64,000 nt of DNA from Nemopilema nomurai (Eukaryota > Cnidaria > Scyphozoa > Rhizostomeae > Rhizostomatidae). The position numbers and the translations under genes were made by a program. Under the pieces are notes generated by a model. That model did not search any database, was not told where the DNA came from, and saw nothing but the letters and a program-made list of their open reading frames with translations. How positions within the stretch are numbered: position 1 is the stretch's first letter; the number at the start of each line of letters is the position of its first letter. The DNA is taken from the NCBI GenBank assembly GCA_003864495.1, contig ML133460.1, positions 746,419-810,418 on the forward strand, read 5' to 3'. Positions 1-10,605 of the stretch are shown piece by piece.

Positions 1-160
1 AGAATTTTATGTTCAGAATGTTGGAGGCGTCTGGACCAGTATATTCTATATACATACATCACGATTTCAATACTCTGACAGTAAGATAGAAAAGCTTGTT
101 CAGTCAAAAAAGAGAAAAGAAAATTCAAGTAGCTGCAATTGCAAGTGCTAGTGGGAATAC

Positions 161-3100
161 CTTTTTGCTGGCCTTCATCCACTTCGTAGATCTAAAACAA
201 TGAAGTGAATAGACCATAAATATCACGAGAGAGAACGGTAAAAAGAGAATGCTTCTAACAGTTCTAATACTTAAAGTAATTTGTAAATAAAACGTCTCTT
301 GACGAGGAATGAAGCCATTGAAGCTAGTTTGACGTAGATTAAATTTAAAATCGCACATGCGGTCTTGTTTTTTTCAATACTCAAATGTAAACTTAAGATT
401 AAGAGATGAAAATAGGAGACGTTCTAGAATTGGATAATAGAAATATTTACCGCCAAATTTTTCTTGCATTCAGCCAGCTCTAAAAAGATAGAAAAGAAAT
501 AAAGTTTGAGTTCAACGATTTTCAATATAAGATTGTTGAATCTGAAGAACCGCGAGCAGAGTAACAAAGTGATTGGAAAGTGATGGCAAGGAAAACACAC
601 CATTGCGAAGCTTGAACATTGCTTTTAGATTCATCTTGTGATTTTCATCAATCTGAAAGAAAATAATTGTACCAAAAATAGAATAGTATTAAGTAACTGT
701 TCAAACAAATGGAGAATAAAGAGACCACAATTTCTGCAAAAGCAGTCTTTGCTGAAATTACTGATATTGATTTAAACATTTCATCTTTGTTTTCTAGAAA
801 GAAACGACGATAGCATTTGAAAGCAAACACTCGAATCATCTAATTATGTATGGTCTGATCTAAACAGGCCTTCTTGTTATTTGGCAACAATTGCTGACAA
901 CCAAAGCCAATAGGCGATGCTTACCATTTCAAGTTCTGATCTTACTGAATCATTCTCTCTGCAGCTTCTTTCAAATTCGCTTCGTGCTCAAACCTTTCTA
1001 TTGCGAGTTGCTTCTCTAGGCTGTTGCACTTCTGAAGCAACTGTTTCTTCTCCATAGAGAGAAGATTCACTGCAGCATCGTAGTCTTCCAATTTGCAACA
1101 CGCATCGCTATACTGTTGCTGGCAAACCACAATTTCTGACTTTGAACGGCTATACTGTCTTTCTGTGTCACTCAAATTCGTTTTCAATGTTGTATTTTCT
1201 TCTCTCAGTTCCTCGCTCTTCTCTGCTATCTCGCCAATGCTACCCAAACGACTTCAAATGGTCTATTTGAAGTGACAGGTCTGCTTTTTGTAGGCTCAAA
1301 CCTGAAATTGTTTCCCGTTTTCTTTGCAAATCTCTTCACTCAACTTGTATTTATCCTCAAGCTGACCATATTTGTTTTGGGTGTCTGAAAGTTCTTTGCT
1401 CAAACTTTCCCTCTCGACATGTGCCTCTAGATATTTGAACTCTTCATTCTCCAGGCACTCTTTCAGCTCAACTATGGATTCACTGAGTTGTGTAGCTTTC
1501 TTCTCCTTTTCCTTAATCTTTGACGTAGCCAGTGCAAGTTCAGTCTGCAGTTTACAATGTTATCACAACTAGCTTCGTGTTGGCTTGCAGAATTTTCAAG
1601 TTTGATTACTTTTTCCAGCAAGCCCTCGTTCTCTTTTTCGAGCAGCCTAGCACCACCTCGTATTCGCTGTTCTTTCCTCCCAGTACAGCTGCATCAGTGC
1701 GCAACATCTCATTTGTTATCATCAATTCACTATTCTTAGAAGCCATTGAATCCATCTGGCTCTCCTTTTCGATCTGCAAGTAGAGATTTCTTCGCAAACC
1801 ACTTCGGTCGGTGGACAACTTTTGCAGCCTTGTCTTTAGCTCCGCATTTTCTCGCTCAGTAAGAGCTAACTTACGCAGCCTGTTTTCCTGTTCATTGCTC
1901 CTCAGCAATGCTGCATCGTATTTGCTTTGAAGATTTCTAAATTCTGCCTTCTGGGCTGTTACATTGTCTAGAATGCGCTGATGCTGATGAAAGAAGTTGC
2001 GAATTTGCTCCTCTGCCATCTTAGCCCAATTCCCTATCTTCATTTGGGAGGTATCCTTTTTGATCGGGAGATGTTGGTTGATTCCTTCCTCCATGAAACT
2101 TTCTGCCCAAGACCTCAACTCAAGGATTTTGGAGTTTACTAGATCTACAACATCCTTCCAATTGTCTTCTTTTCCTGCAAATACAATTAAGGGCACCCTT
2201 GAACACTGGATACTTTGCTTTTTTTACAAAAAGAAGCAAGTAAGTCTGCCTAACATGTAATCCTAGATGTCAAGAGAATCAATTTCTCAGCCGGAAAAAT
2301 CTCTAAACCAACTGATATATGCCGCAAGCATAATTCGAGTGTTTCAATTACAAGGCAAGTACTTAGCTAGGACGGGAGAATCCTTTTTCAGCTTCGTCAG
2401 TGATCAAAATTTAGAAAATTACGTCTTATAGATGTAATCAGTGGCGTAATGTGGTTAAAAAAGCAAGTGATTAAAGCAAGAAATATCGAAAATTCTTCTT
2501 GGAATGGAAACAACTCAATGCTAGCGTCTGAAACTGTTTCATAAATGGCAGTATCCTGACCTGATCCAGTCGAGGGGCTCTCATTGCTATCTACAGACGG
2601 AGGAATGCGTGAAAAACCATCTGTGACAACATTCAGCATTGTTGACATGACTGGGGTAGGGTGTATTGTCGACGGGTGCTGATGGTTGGCTGGAAGGGAG
2701 ATCTTCCTGTTGCTGCTCAGAGACGGCGGTCTCCAATGTTGCAGATGATGGGGATCTGAAAGACAAAGTTACGATTAGAAGTCGAAATATGAACTGATGT
2801 CTCTTTATTTATTAAAGGAACACAATTCATGGGCATCCAGAAGTTTAAGCAAGCATCTTACCAACAGGACTGTCTTCCAAGGTCGTTACCCATTTATCAG
2901 AGCCATTTGATTGGCAGTCTTGGCTGACGATGCTGGGATGACTGAATCATCGATGAAACATCATTCAGCATTGTTGACATGACTGGGGTAGGGGTGTCAC
3001 TGTCAACAGAAGCTGATGGTTGGCTGGAAGGAGATCTTCCTGTTGCTGCTCAGAGACGGCGGTCTCCAATGTTGCAGATGATGGGGGATCTGAAAGACAA

Positions 3101-6100
3101 GTTACGATTAGATAGTCGAAATATGAACTGATATCTCTTTATTTATTAAAGGAACGACAATTCATGGGCATCCAGAAGTTTAAGTAAGCATCTTACCAAC
3201 AGGACTGTCTTCCAAGGTCGTTACCCATTCATCAGAGCATTTGATTGGCAGTCTTGGCTCACGATGCTAGAAGGGATGACTGAATCATCGGTTGAAACAT
3301 CATTCAGCATTGTTGACATGACTGGGTAGGGTGTCACTGTCAACAGAAGCTGATGGTTGGCTGGAAGGTAGATCTTCCTGTTGCTGCTCAGAGACGGCGG
3401 TCTCCAATGTTGCAGATGATGGGGGATCTGAAAGGACAAAGTTACGATTAGATAGTCGAAATATGAACTGATTCTCTTTATTTATTAAAGGAACGACAAT
3501 TCATGGGCATCCAGAAGTTTAAGTAAGCATCTTACCAACAGGACTGTCTTCCAAGGTCGTTACCCATTCATCAGAGCATTTGATTGGCAGTCTTGGCTCA
3601 CGATGCTAGAAGGGATGACTGAATCATCGGTTGAAACATCATTCAGCATTGTTGACATGACTGGGGTAGGGGTGCCACTGTCACAGTGCTGATGGTTGGC
3701 TGGAAGGAGATCTTCCTGTTGTGCTCAGAGACGGCGGTCTCCAATTTGCAGATGATGGGGGATCTGAAAGGACAAAGTTACGATTAGATCAAAATGGAAT
3801 TTGAGGTCTGTTTTAAAACAACGCAAAATGTGATATACTAGATATAAGAAAACAAGTAAACTCACCAACAGGTTTGTCTTCCATCGTTGTAATTTTTGCA
3901 TCTGAGCCAAGAGATTGAGACTCTTGAGGTTCATTGACGGATAAATTAGTTGGTGATGGGGCAGTTCTAAGCAAGGGACTATGATGTCAAGGGAAGATGA
4001 TGGTTCTTCAGTCTCGCTCTGCTGTTCCGAGATGGTGGTCTCCTCGGCTGTTGATGGGGATCTACAAATTGAAAAGAGGTTTAATAAATTCGAATTGCAT
4101 CTAGTAATTCTTTTCTAACAATGACCTTGATGTTCTATCCAGAATAACAAAGAGAGAGGGAGGGCAGTTTTCCCGTATGTTCAACGCAAAGAAGTTAATA
4201 TCACCTCTATAGCCATCACTCAAGAGGATAAATGATTCTCTCCAAATGCTCACACTGTTTATATTCGGTGCATTCCATTCGAATCACCGTTGGCCATGTT
4301 TGTCTTTTCTGGGTACGTGTGTACGTTAGAATTTTGATTATTTTGATTAGGCTGAGGTTTTAATGTTTTAGAACAGATAAGAGTACTTGGCATTGTTGTT
4401 AAAAGCAACAAAAATACTTCTTCTCTTAGGTTGCTGAAAATTGGTTTTTTTTTATTGCATCCGTATTTGTGTAGAATAACTTCCCTTATAAAGCAATTAT
4501 TTCGCCCTACCGATCGAGATCTGCATTTCAACATATTCCGGAGATGTAACGCTTGATGCAGTGTTTAACTGATTGCCAGTTGAAAGCTCGTTCGTAGAGG
4601 AAAGCACTTCCAATCCTGAGTCCACCGAACTCTCAATCATAGATATTCTTCCTTTACTGATGTTTGACTCAACCTCGATCGAGCGTGAACTGCACATCTT
4701 GGGAAACCGTTGAACAGTATTTGTGGTTTGCAATCCTGAAACAAAACTTTCCAATTACTCGTGCTCTATTTTTCTGCTCTAGTTTGTTGGATATTATCAA
4801 TGCAAGATTAGCATTATTATCAGCAAGAAGACAGCTATTAATTTATAAAAGACCTTGATTATCAAACCTCTCGATTTAATTTTCGCTGTTTCTCATGGTC
4901 AAGCCTGAATTCTTTCACTATCACATGTACCCTGAAATGAAATTTGGCTTTCTTAAAAGAACAATGAATAAAGTGCTCTCAAATATCTGCTTAAGTTCCT
5001 GACATCTTCCTTTGCAATGACTATTATTGTTTTATACTCTTTGCTACTTGTATAAAGAATCCTTCCTGTCCTTTAGCAATGCACAAATCGTCATAGATTT
5101 GTCTTTTTAGTGGCAAAGAAAGCAGAGTTAAAAACATGGGTTACGTCCTACTCTCTAGGCTGCGTATATAGAAGTCTTGAAGACATGTGCCTGAGAGATT
5201 ATGCTAATCTTATAGATGGATGGTGATTGATTACCGATGGTGACCATATCTGATTGCTTCTTCTTCTGCCAGACTGCTGCAATGACTCCGAAAGATGTCA
5301 GCATTGTTCTTCAATAAAATCTCCACGCATTCTTCCTGACCTTTGGCGCAGGCCAAAAGCAGTGCGGTTCTGTTGCAACGACAATAATGGCGTAAAAATA
5401 CTGTATATCTATTCTATGTTTATGATAAAAGACTCAAATTTTATGTAACATAAAGAGTTAAAACTTAAAGACAATTTCCAGGATTGTATATGGATACATT
5501 ATATCGCAACTTCAATTCAATATTGCAGGATGAAGAAAATATTCTATAGAATTTGCTTTGGACATTTTTTGTTATATAGTCACAAGACTAATATTTGCTT
5601 TTTAGTTCAAATGATATTATGATTGGTGTTTCAAACTAATGAAATAAAAGTGTTTTCCAAGATTGCATGCATGATTTTTCAGCTTTTCTCTATACCTGCC
5701 ATTTTAATGAAGCTATCAAAGTCGACTAACCTTCCGCTGTACTCCTTAAGATCTGCTTTGGCACCGTTTTCCAATAGCAAAGAACGACCATTGGTAGGTG
5801 GGAATAAACTGCCTGATGCAAGGGGGTCGATAGTACCTTTGGAAAACAGAATGCAAGCAGCCACACGTAAATGATGTACAAATTAGAAATGTTCTAGCAT
5901 TAACGAATTATCTATATCTAAACGTGTTATTTTACTTTTAGAAGAAATGTTGTTAGTCCGAGAGAATTTTGAATTTTGGAGGATGAGTTGCCCAATCTAT
6001 ATCACAACACATTAATATGTCGCTGAATTTAAGTATAGATTTGTTTGACCAATGAAGTTCGTCCATCATTAAGTTGAATACTCTTTGTTTATCAATTTAA

Positions 6101-7027
6101 AAAAATCGAAATATTGTTGAAAGAGTTTTGCTCACCATGTCAGTGGCGTCGACATTGACGTTCGCTTCCTTGACAAGGAACTCGACGATGGCAATCCTTC
6201 TCTTGGAAATTGCAAAGTGCAGCGGTGTTATTCCACGTTTGTCTGCCTTGTCAAAATCTAGCTCCTTGGCATGTAGAATTTTGACAAGCGCCAGATGATC
6301 ATTTCCGATAGCCTGGTATAGAACGGTTCAATGTCAATTCAATGTCAACACAGCAAAGATGCGTGACCTTCTTTGGCTTGCTTCTCTTTAAAAAGCGACA
6401 CTAAATGTCAGTCAAAATGCCTGATTTTGTCAATATCTAGCTGACTTACCATAAAAACGGGACTTCTGCCAACTTTGTCCTCTAAAATTTTGCCATTGAA
6501 CTTGAAAATAGTCTGCACTGCCTCTAAGCTTCCTGCGAGGCAGCCATAATGAAGGGCAGTTCTACGAGATGATCGTGGGAATTCTTAACTAATGAAAATT
6601 TATAAAATCGAGAGATTATTGATATGATTAAACCAGTTGTGTGAAAAGAGGAATAAGGTATAAATATGCAAAACAGAGACATTATGGTCGATAAGCAAAA
6701 ACTTATTATCATTATAATGTGTATTTAAATACCAATCGTTTAGCTATGTATTAAAATTTACTTTTAAGAAAAATATACTTTTAAAGGCAAATTTTAAGAC
6801 ATCCAAGGCGCTGTGGCAATTTTCATTTTATTGGCGGTCTAAATGGAGGAAACTCACCTTCCTTTACCGTCCTTCTTGTCAACATCAGTTTGCCTTTTAC
6901 TCAAAAGGCGAACCAGCTTTTCCACCTTATTTTTATATGCTCTACGATGTAGAGATGGCAAGCTCCACAAGTTCAATCCATCCGGATTAGTGCTCGCTGT
7001 GGAGCGATGCAATAACTTTGAAAACAT
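161..7027 (-). CDS. Gene A: ankyrin-repeat/coiled-coil protein, 3' end beyond the left edge
   Basis: Probably a cytoplasmic scaffold with N-terminal ankyrin repeats and a C-terminal coiled coil (inferred from domains; no catalytic motif seen). Exons 5'->3': 6858-7027, 6450-6561, 6136-6312, 5731-5812, 5235-5369, 4868-4931, 4511-4735, 3866-4060, array 3536-3763, 3197-3427 and 2862-3089, variant repeat exon 2561-2755, coiled coil 925-2174, then 601-652, 451-479 and 161-191. The remaining 3' exons lie left of the window. The start ATG at 7027 is preceded by an in-frame stop. Ankyrin signatures include RTALHYG, ITPLHFA and RTALLLA. Compared with the intact lengths seen in other copies, exons 4 (82 for 83 nt), 6 (64 for 65), 8 (195 for 222) and the coiled-coil exon (1250 for 1256) are short, so the frame breaks as written. 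Whether this is a pseudogene or consensus error is open. Confidence 0.8.
925..2174 (-). CDS. Gene A coiled-coil exon, frame broken by indels
   Basis: This is the gene A copy of the large exon that encodes about 419 residues of heptad-rich coiled coil, beginning with KEDNWKDVVDL and ending with ...RSELEM. It is 1250 nt where the intact copies at 41514-42769 and 55094-56349 are 1256 nt. The open frame runs from the acceptor to about position 1606 and resumes only piecemeal, for example 942-1247. The acceptor (TTTGCAG read on the minus strand, just above 2174) and the donor (GTAAGC, just below 925) are both intact. The breaks are one- and two-base deletions, of the kind also seen in neighbouring introns. 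Confidence 0.85.
2561..4060 (-). repeat. Gene A exon array: 3 canonical repeat exons between a diverged first and a variant last copy
   Basis: Canonical exons at 3536-3763, 3197-3427 and 2862-3089 are each a few bases under the ideal 234 nt. They are separated by introns of about 107 nt of subtype A, recognised by GTCGAAATATGAACTG and GGGCATCCAG or GGGCTATCCAG on the plus strand. The upstream exon 3866-4060 is the diverged copy that encodes DPPS...EDDPVG or similar. The downstream exon 2561-2755 starts like the canonical exon but ends with ...SPSTGSG and joins the coiled-coil exon. All exons start and end in phase 1, so loss or gain of one keeps the frame. Several carry one-base indels. Confidence 0.9.
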
Positions 7028-7377
7028 GCTTCCGCTTCGTATCTCGGAAAACTAGTAAGGGCTACCAGTGTGATTGCAATTTGGTGAGATTGGCAATTGT
7101 CTTATGACGTCACATGAAGTATGATTTAAGCAATTACTTCTAGCAAGAAAGAAAAAGGCCTGGGCCTAGTGTTTTTCGCCAATATATTTGGAATGTTCAT
7201 TATCAATAAACAAACTTGAAGATGATCTCAAATTCAGTTGATACGAATCTGAAGCTGGTCCATTTTTTTCAGCGGAATCGGATTTTTTTTCAGCGGACAA
7301 TGAATAAAATGATGCGGCTTTTACAAGATCCATAGTTTGACGTCACAAACTCAGCGTGTCTGCGTGGCAGCAAAAGC
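7028..7377. promoter_or_regulatory. Bidirectional promoter between gene A and small gene a, with two CRE palindromes
   Basis: About 350 bp separate the divergent start codons at 7027 (minus) and 7378 (plus). Two perfect TGACGTCA palindromes, the consensus site for CREB/ATF bZIP factors, lie at 7105-7112 and 7338-7345, one near each gene. An ATTGG (CCAAT on the minus strand) sits next to the first, around 7089. I see no convincing TATA box. All four promoters in the window keep both palindromes intact, although the sequence between them has diverged, which supports function. Which factor binds is inference. Confidence 0.7.
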
Positions 7378-8007
7378 ATGGTAGCTGCGAGCTTGTTCTC
7401 TGTCGTAATAATGCAAAAGACGAGGGTGTCTCTGATGTCAGAATACGTTGCTAGATTTGACAGGAAAGCGGAAAAAGGTAAGTCATCTTATCATTTTTGT
7501 GTGCTCCAAAATCTTGATATCAAAATAACAACATGGATGCCAATTTGTTTATATTTTCTTTAACGAATGCAAACTTATTCAAACCCAATCATTATCACTG
7601 CTTCCTCTCTTCAAGGAAAACGATTTTACGAAATGAAATCATCAGTCTTCCGCTTTTGAAGTTTAAAGCGTAAGTTGCATAAATTTTGGCCTACTTATGT
7701 GATCAAATTGCCAGGATTTAATTTATGCTTATAGATGGCGCCAGTAAATGATAAAGAATATGCGTACAAACAAAATTGTGCTGTTGTGAGCTTCTTCCGT
7801 TAAAACTATCGGAAATGAGGTGAAAATTAATTTCAAGGAGGTTTCAAAAGCATTCGAATGGACCAGTAATAAGAGAACATTGAGAGATCGCCATTTATTA
7901 GAAAAGGAGGTTTCAGTTTCTGATCTTTTCAGTGATCGGAAAGTTGATAAACCATGGTTTTTGAAAAGCTTCTCTCGTGTTTCCGTCACTCTACCATGGA
8001 GAGTTAA
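7378..8007 (+). pseudogene. Small gene a, copy with frameshifts (3 exons)
   Basis: This is the unit-1 copy of the divergent small gene best seen at 20905-21538. Exons are 7378-7477, 7616-7669 and 7838-8007, each bounded by the same GTAAG donors and AG acceptors as copy b. Exon 1 is open and encodes ...MSEYVARFDRKAEK. Exon 2 is one base shorter than in copy b and exon 3 is two bases shorter, so the predicted protein is shifted and stops early. The indels fall in short runs (TCATCAG for TCATCCAG, TCAAGGAGG for TCAAGGGAGG). Consensus error is as likely as true inactivation. The product is not recognised. Confidence 0.5.
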
Positions 8008-8165
8008 CAATGGGCTCTTTGGTGACGTTTTATGACAGACGATTGGAGGTACGAAGGTCTTTTGCTACGCCACAGTATAAAGTTGCCATGAATCATGTAG
8101 CGCACAAGTTCAGATTTCGTCAGTAACTACGATTAACCGTTATCCGTTCGCACATCAACCCCACC

Positions 8166-8604
8166 CAGGGGCGGATCCAGCGTTTGATTTTGGGAGGGCC
8201 TTCAAAGAAAGAAAAGGGGGGCTGGAGAAGTCTTCGTAAACACGCCCTTCAAAAACTTAAAGAACGTTGGTAACGTCTTTTTTCTACCAAAAAACTTCAT
8301 AACAACCTTAGCTTTCTTTTTCAGAGCACTAGAATATTAGAAAAATTCATTATTGTGGCAATCATTCAAACGAAATAAAAAAATTATCATATTGGCAGGA
8401 TGTCACAATGCAAGTGACAACTGTACCATTTGTTGGTAGTCGCGGTCAATTTTGAGCGTAAGATTATTCTTAAATTTAGGCTTAAAAGTTAGTATCTAAT
8501 CGAAAAATCACGGTCCTTTGAAAATTCAGCCCCCTTAAAGTGAAATGGATTGATGTCCTTGCAAGAGGGCTCTGGCCCCAAGCCCCACGTATTCCGCGCT
8601 TATG
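8166..8604. mobile_element. Probable hAT-type non-autonomous DNA element (copy 1)
   Basis: The left end reads CAGGGGCGGATCCAG. From memory of the family, this is a terminal sequence typical of short non-autonomous hAT elements in many invertebrate genomes. The right end, read inward on the other strand, is CATAAGCGCGGAATACG, an imperfect inverted match. Internal CCCC/GGGG-rich stretches near both ends add to the resemblance. No transposase frame is present. I could not find an obvious 8-bp target duplication, so the exact ends are tentative. The element is in the same place in all four spacers, so it predates the unit duplication. It also holds an AATAAA at 8374-8379 that small gene a could use. 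Confidence 0.45.
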
Positions 8605-10372
8605 TTTGAACTTGCATTTAGCTTTTCGTTTCAAGAGCGTAATCCGCAATCAATTTTAGGTAAAATTTTGAAGGTAAAATTCTCTGGGCAGAACTGAGTC
8701 ACTCTGATTGTCTGACGAAATATATGATTTTCAGGCTGGACATTTTTGCTCTGATTTGCTTCTTTTTCAAATTCTTTTTCGGATAGATTAGATATCAGGT
8801 GAATCTCTGATTTCGCAAATCATTCAATCAAAGCACTCATGTATTTGTAGTGTCAATTGCCTTGTTACTTTGATATGCAAGTTGAAGTATTCTCGGATTC
8901 GAGTAATTTTTTATCTTCATATATGGCAAAAATGGATCATAGAAATGGAATCTACATGTTGAAATTAGTCTGTACCGAAAATTTCTGAGTGTTTGGACCG
9001 TCAGGCTGCGAATTAACCCATTCTAGTAATTTAGCTTTTCCTATACACTGGAAAGGAATTTGCTGGTGCAGTGACGAAAATTTCACTGCAGCCGCAAATT
9101 GCGATCAAATCGCATTAAATGTCTAAATATCCAAAACAAAGTAACTCGCGACCGGTGGGTCCAAACAACATGAAGTTTTCAGTATAAACTAAGTTAAAGA
9201 TCAGGATTTAAATTCTGATGCTAAATTTTGAGAAAGAGCCGTGGATGCCAAGATAAAAAATTGACAACGCCAATTCGAATCGGAGAATTTATTCAATTTT
9301 TTCGATGTGAAATGATACCTTTTTTGGGGGGGGAGGGAGGGGGGGGGGCTGACCCCACCTCGGCGGACGATGCCTCTCTGTCAAGCACCATAACTGGTAA
9401 AAAGGATTGCCCATGGTAGACAACGGTGAGTGACATCCTTGAACCAACGGAATAGAGAGGTACGTTTGAAAAACAATCCAGATTAGATTGATCAATCTGG
9501 TTTCTTGCAAGGACTTAAAGGGTTGTGATGCCTACTCTACGCATAGTCACGAATTCTAAAAAATGTTGTACCAAGGCCAAATCAGAAGGCAAAAGCGTTA
9601 CGTCATCGACTAATTTAAGGTTTGAGACTTGAAAGTGGCTAAAGTGGATCTCCATGATTTTTTGAAGCTGCATTGGTACCAATCCAGTCGAGAATCTGAT
9701 GCTTTTCTGTCAATGCCTGTGCATATGTCTGGTGCAACTTTGCACCAATTAAATGTTTGGCGCAAATTTTGGCCCCTTTTACATCATTTTGGCACATAAG
9801 TGTATATAAAAGGGATTCCTTCATTTTTTCTTATTCTGGTAATATACTCTAAACGAGAATTTTTTTTTGTAGCACTATCCTAATGTTAAAAGGGCGTTTT
9901 CCGCACATTGAAGCACGGGAAAGGTCTTAGCAAATGGAACCAGACTTATTCAGGCTCGCCTGTTTTTCACTTGGCCATTATACGCGAGCCAAGTTCATAT
10001 AGTTCGATCAAGAATTGGCTTGTATACTTTGTCATAGCAATAGAATTTGACTCATAAAGACCAATTTCACAAACAAATAGAAAAGCAAAATATTTTGACA
10101 GAAGTGGGTGCTTTTTCGGCTTCCCTTGAAGAATGATAAACAATAACTTTTCATCTTGTTGCATCTCATGAGGGTTGGGGGACTCCTAAGATGATTGGGA
10201 AACAAAGCTGCATTTCTCCAAGGACCAAACAATGGAATTGGATTTGTAAATATTCAAAGTTGAACTCTTCTGGCCTAAGCTACGGGAAAATTTATCAAAT
10301 GGACTCTATCAAGTTACTCCAGGTTTCGATGCTGGATGTTGGTTAGTTGCATTGTTTTTAATACATTTTCAT
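8605..10372. other. Spacer between small gene a and the 3' end of gene B; no gene recognised
   Basis: No exon with supported splice sites or conserved frame was found here. Visible structure: a perfect 14-bp palindrome AGATTGATCAATCT near 9484-9497, a G-tract at 9326-9348, and a short inverted repeat TGGTGCAA/TTGCACCA near 9730. Minus-strand open frames in 9289-9510 and 9967-10232 shift or break between units, so I do not call them genes. Confidence 0.6.
9326..9348 (+). repeat. Interrupted G-tract, G-quadruplex-capable (copy 1)
   Basis: A 23-base run of G broken by two A residues, preceded by a T-run. It contains enough G-triplets for an intramolecular quadruplex. Its length and A positions differ between units, as expected of a slippage-prone tract or of homopolymer errors. 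Confidence 0.8.
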
Positions 10373-10378
10373 TTTATT
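10373..10378 (-). terminator. Candidate poly(A) signal of gene B
   Basis: AATAAA on the minus strand, about 230 bp past the stop codon at 10606. It is kept in the corresponding place in all four 3' ends in the window. The cleavage site is not determined. Confidence 0.45.
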
Positions 10379-10605
10379 CGATGTGGAACGCCAAACTACC
10401 TCCCCCCTCCCCCGTCCATTTCAAGCTCGTTCACACGAGGTAAATCAAAAACCAAGAGGAATCCTCGTTTAATATTTAACATTTCACCTCATAAAATTGC
10501 TTGAAGGAACATACAAATAAGTAAACAGATATGCAATTCACTTTTAATGCACAATATAGAATTTACTTAGAGATTCGAAGTTGTTTATCTAATGTTGACT
10601 TTTGT

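Noticed and set aside
4259..4534. 91-codon minus-strand frame between the diverged repeat exon and the linker exon
   Set aside because: It lies mainly in an intron, is broken by indels in the other copies and does not fit the phases of its neighbours.
9228..9419. 63-codon plus-strand frame through the G-tract
   Set aside because: Reads GGEGGGGAD from the G-run and is not kept in units 2 and 4.
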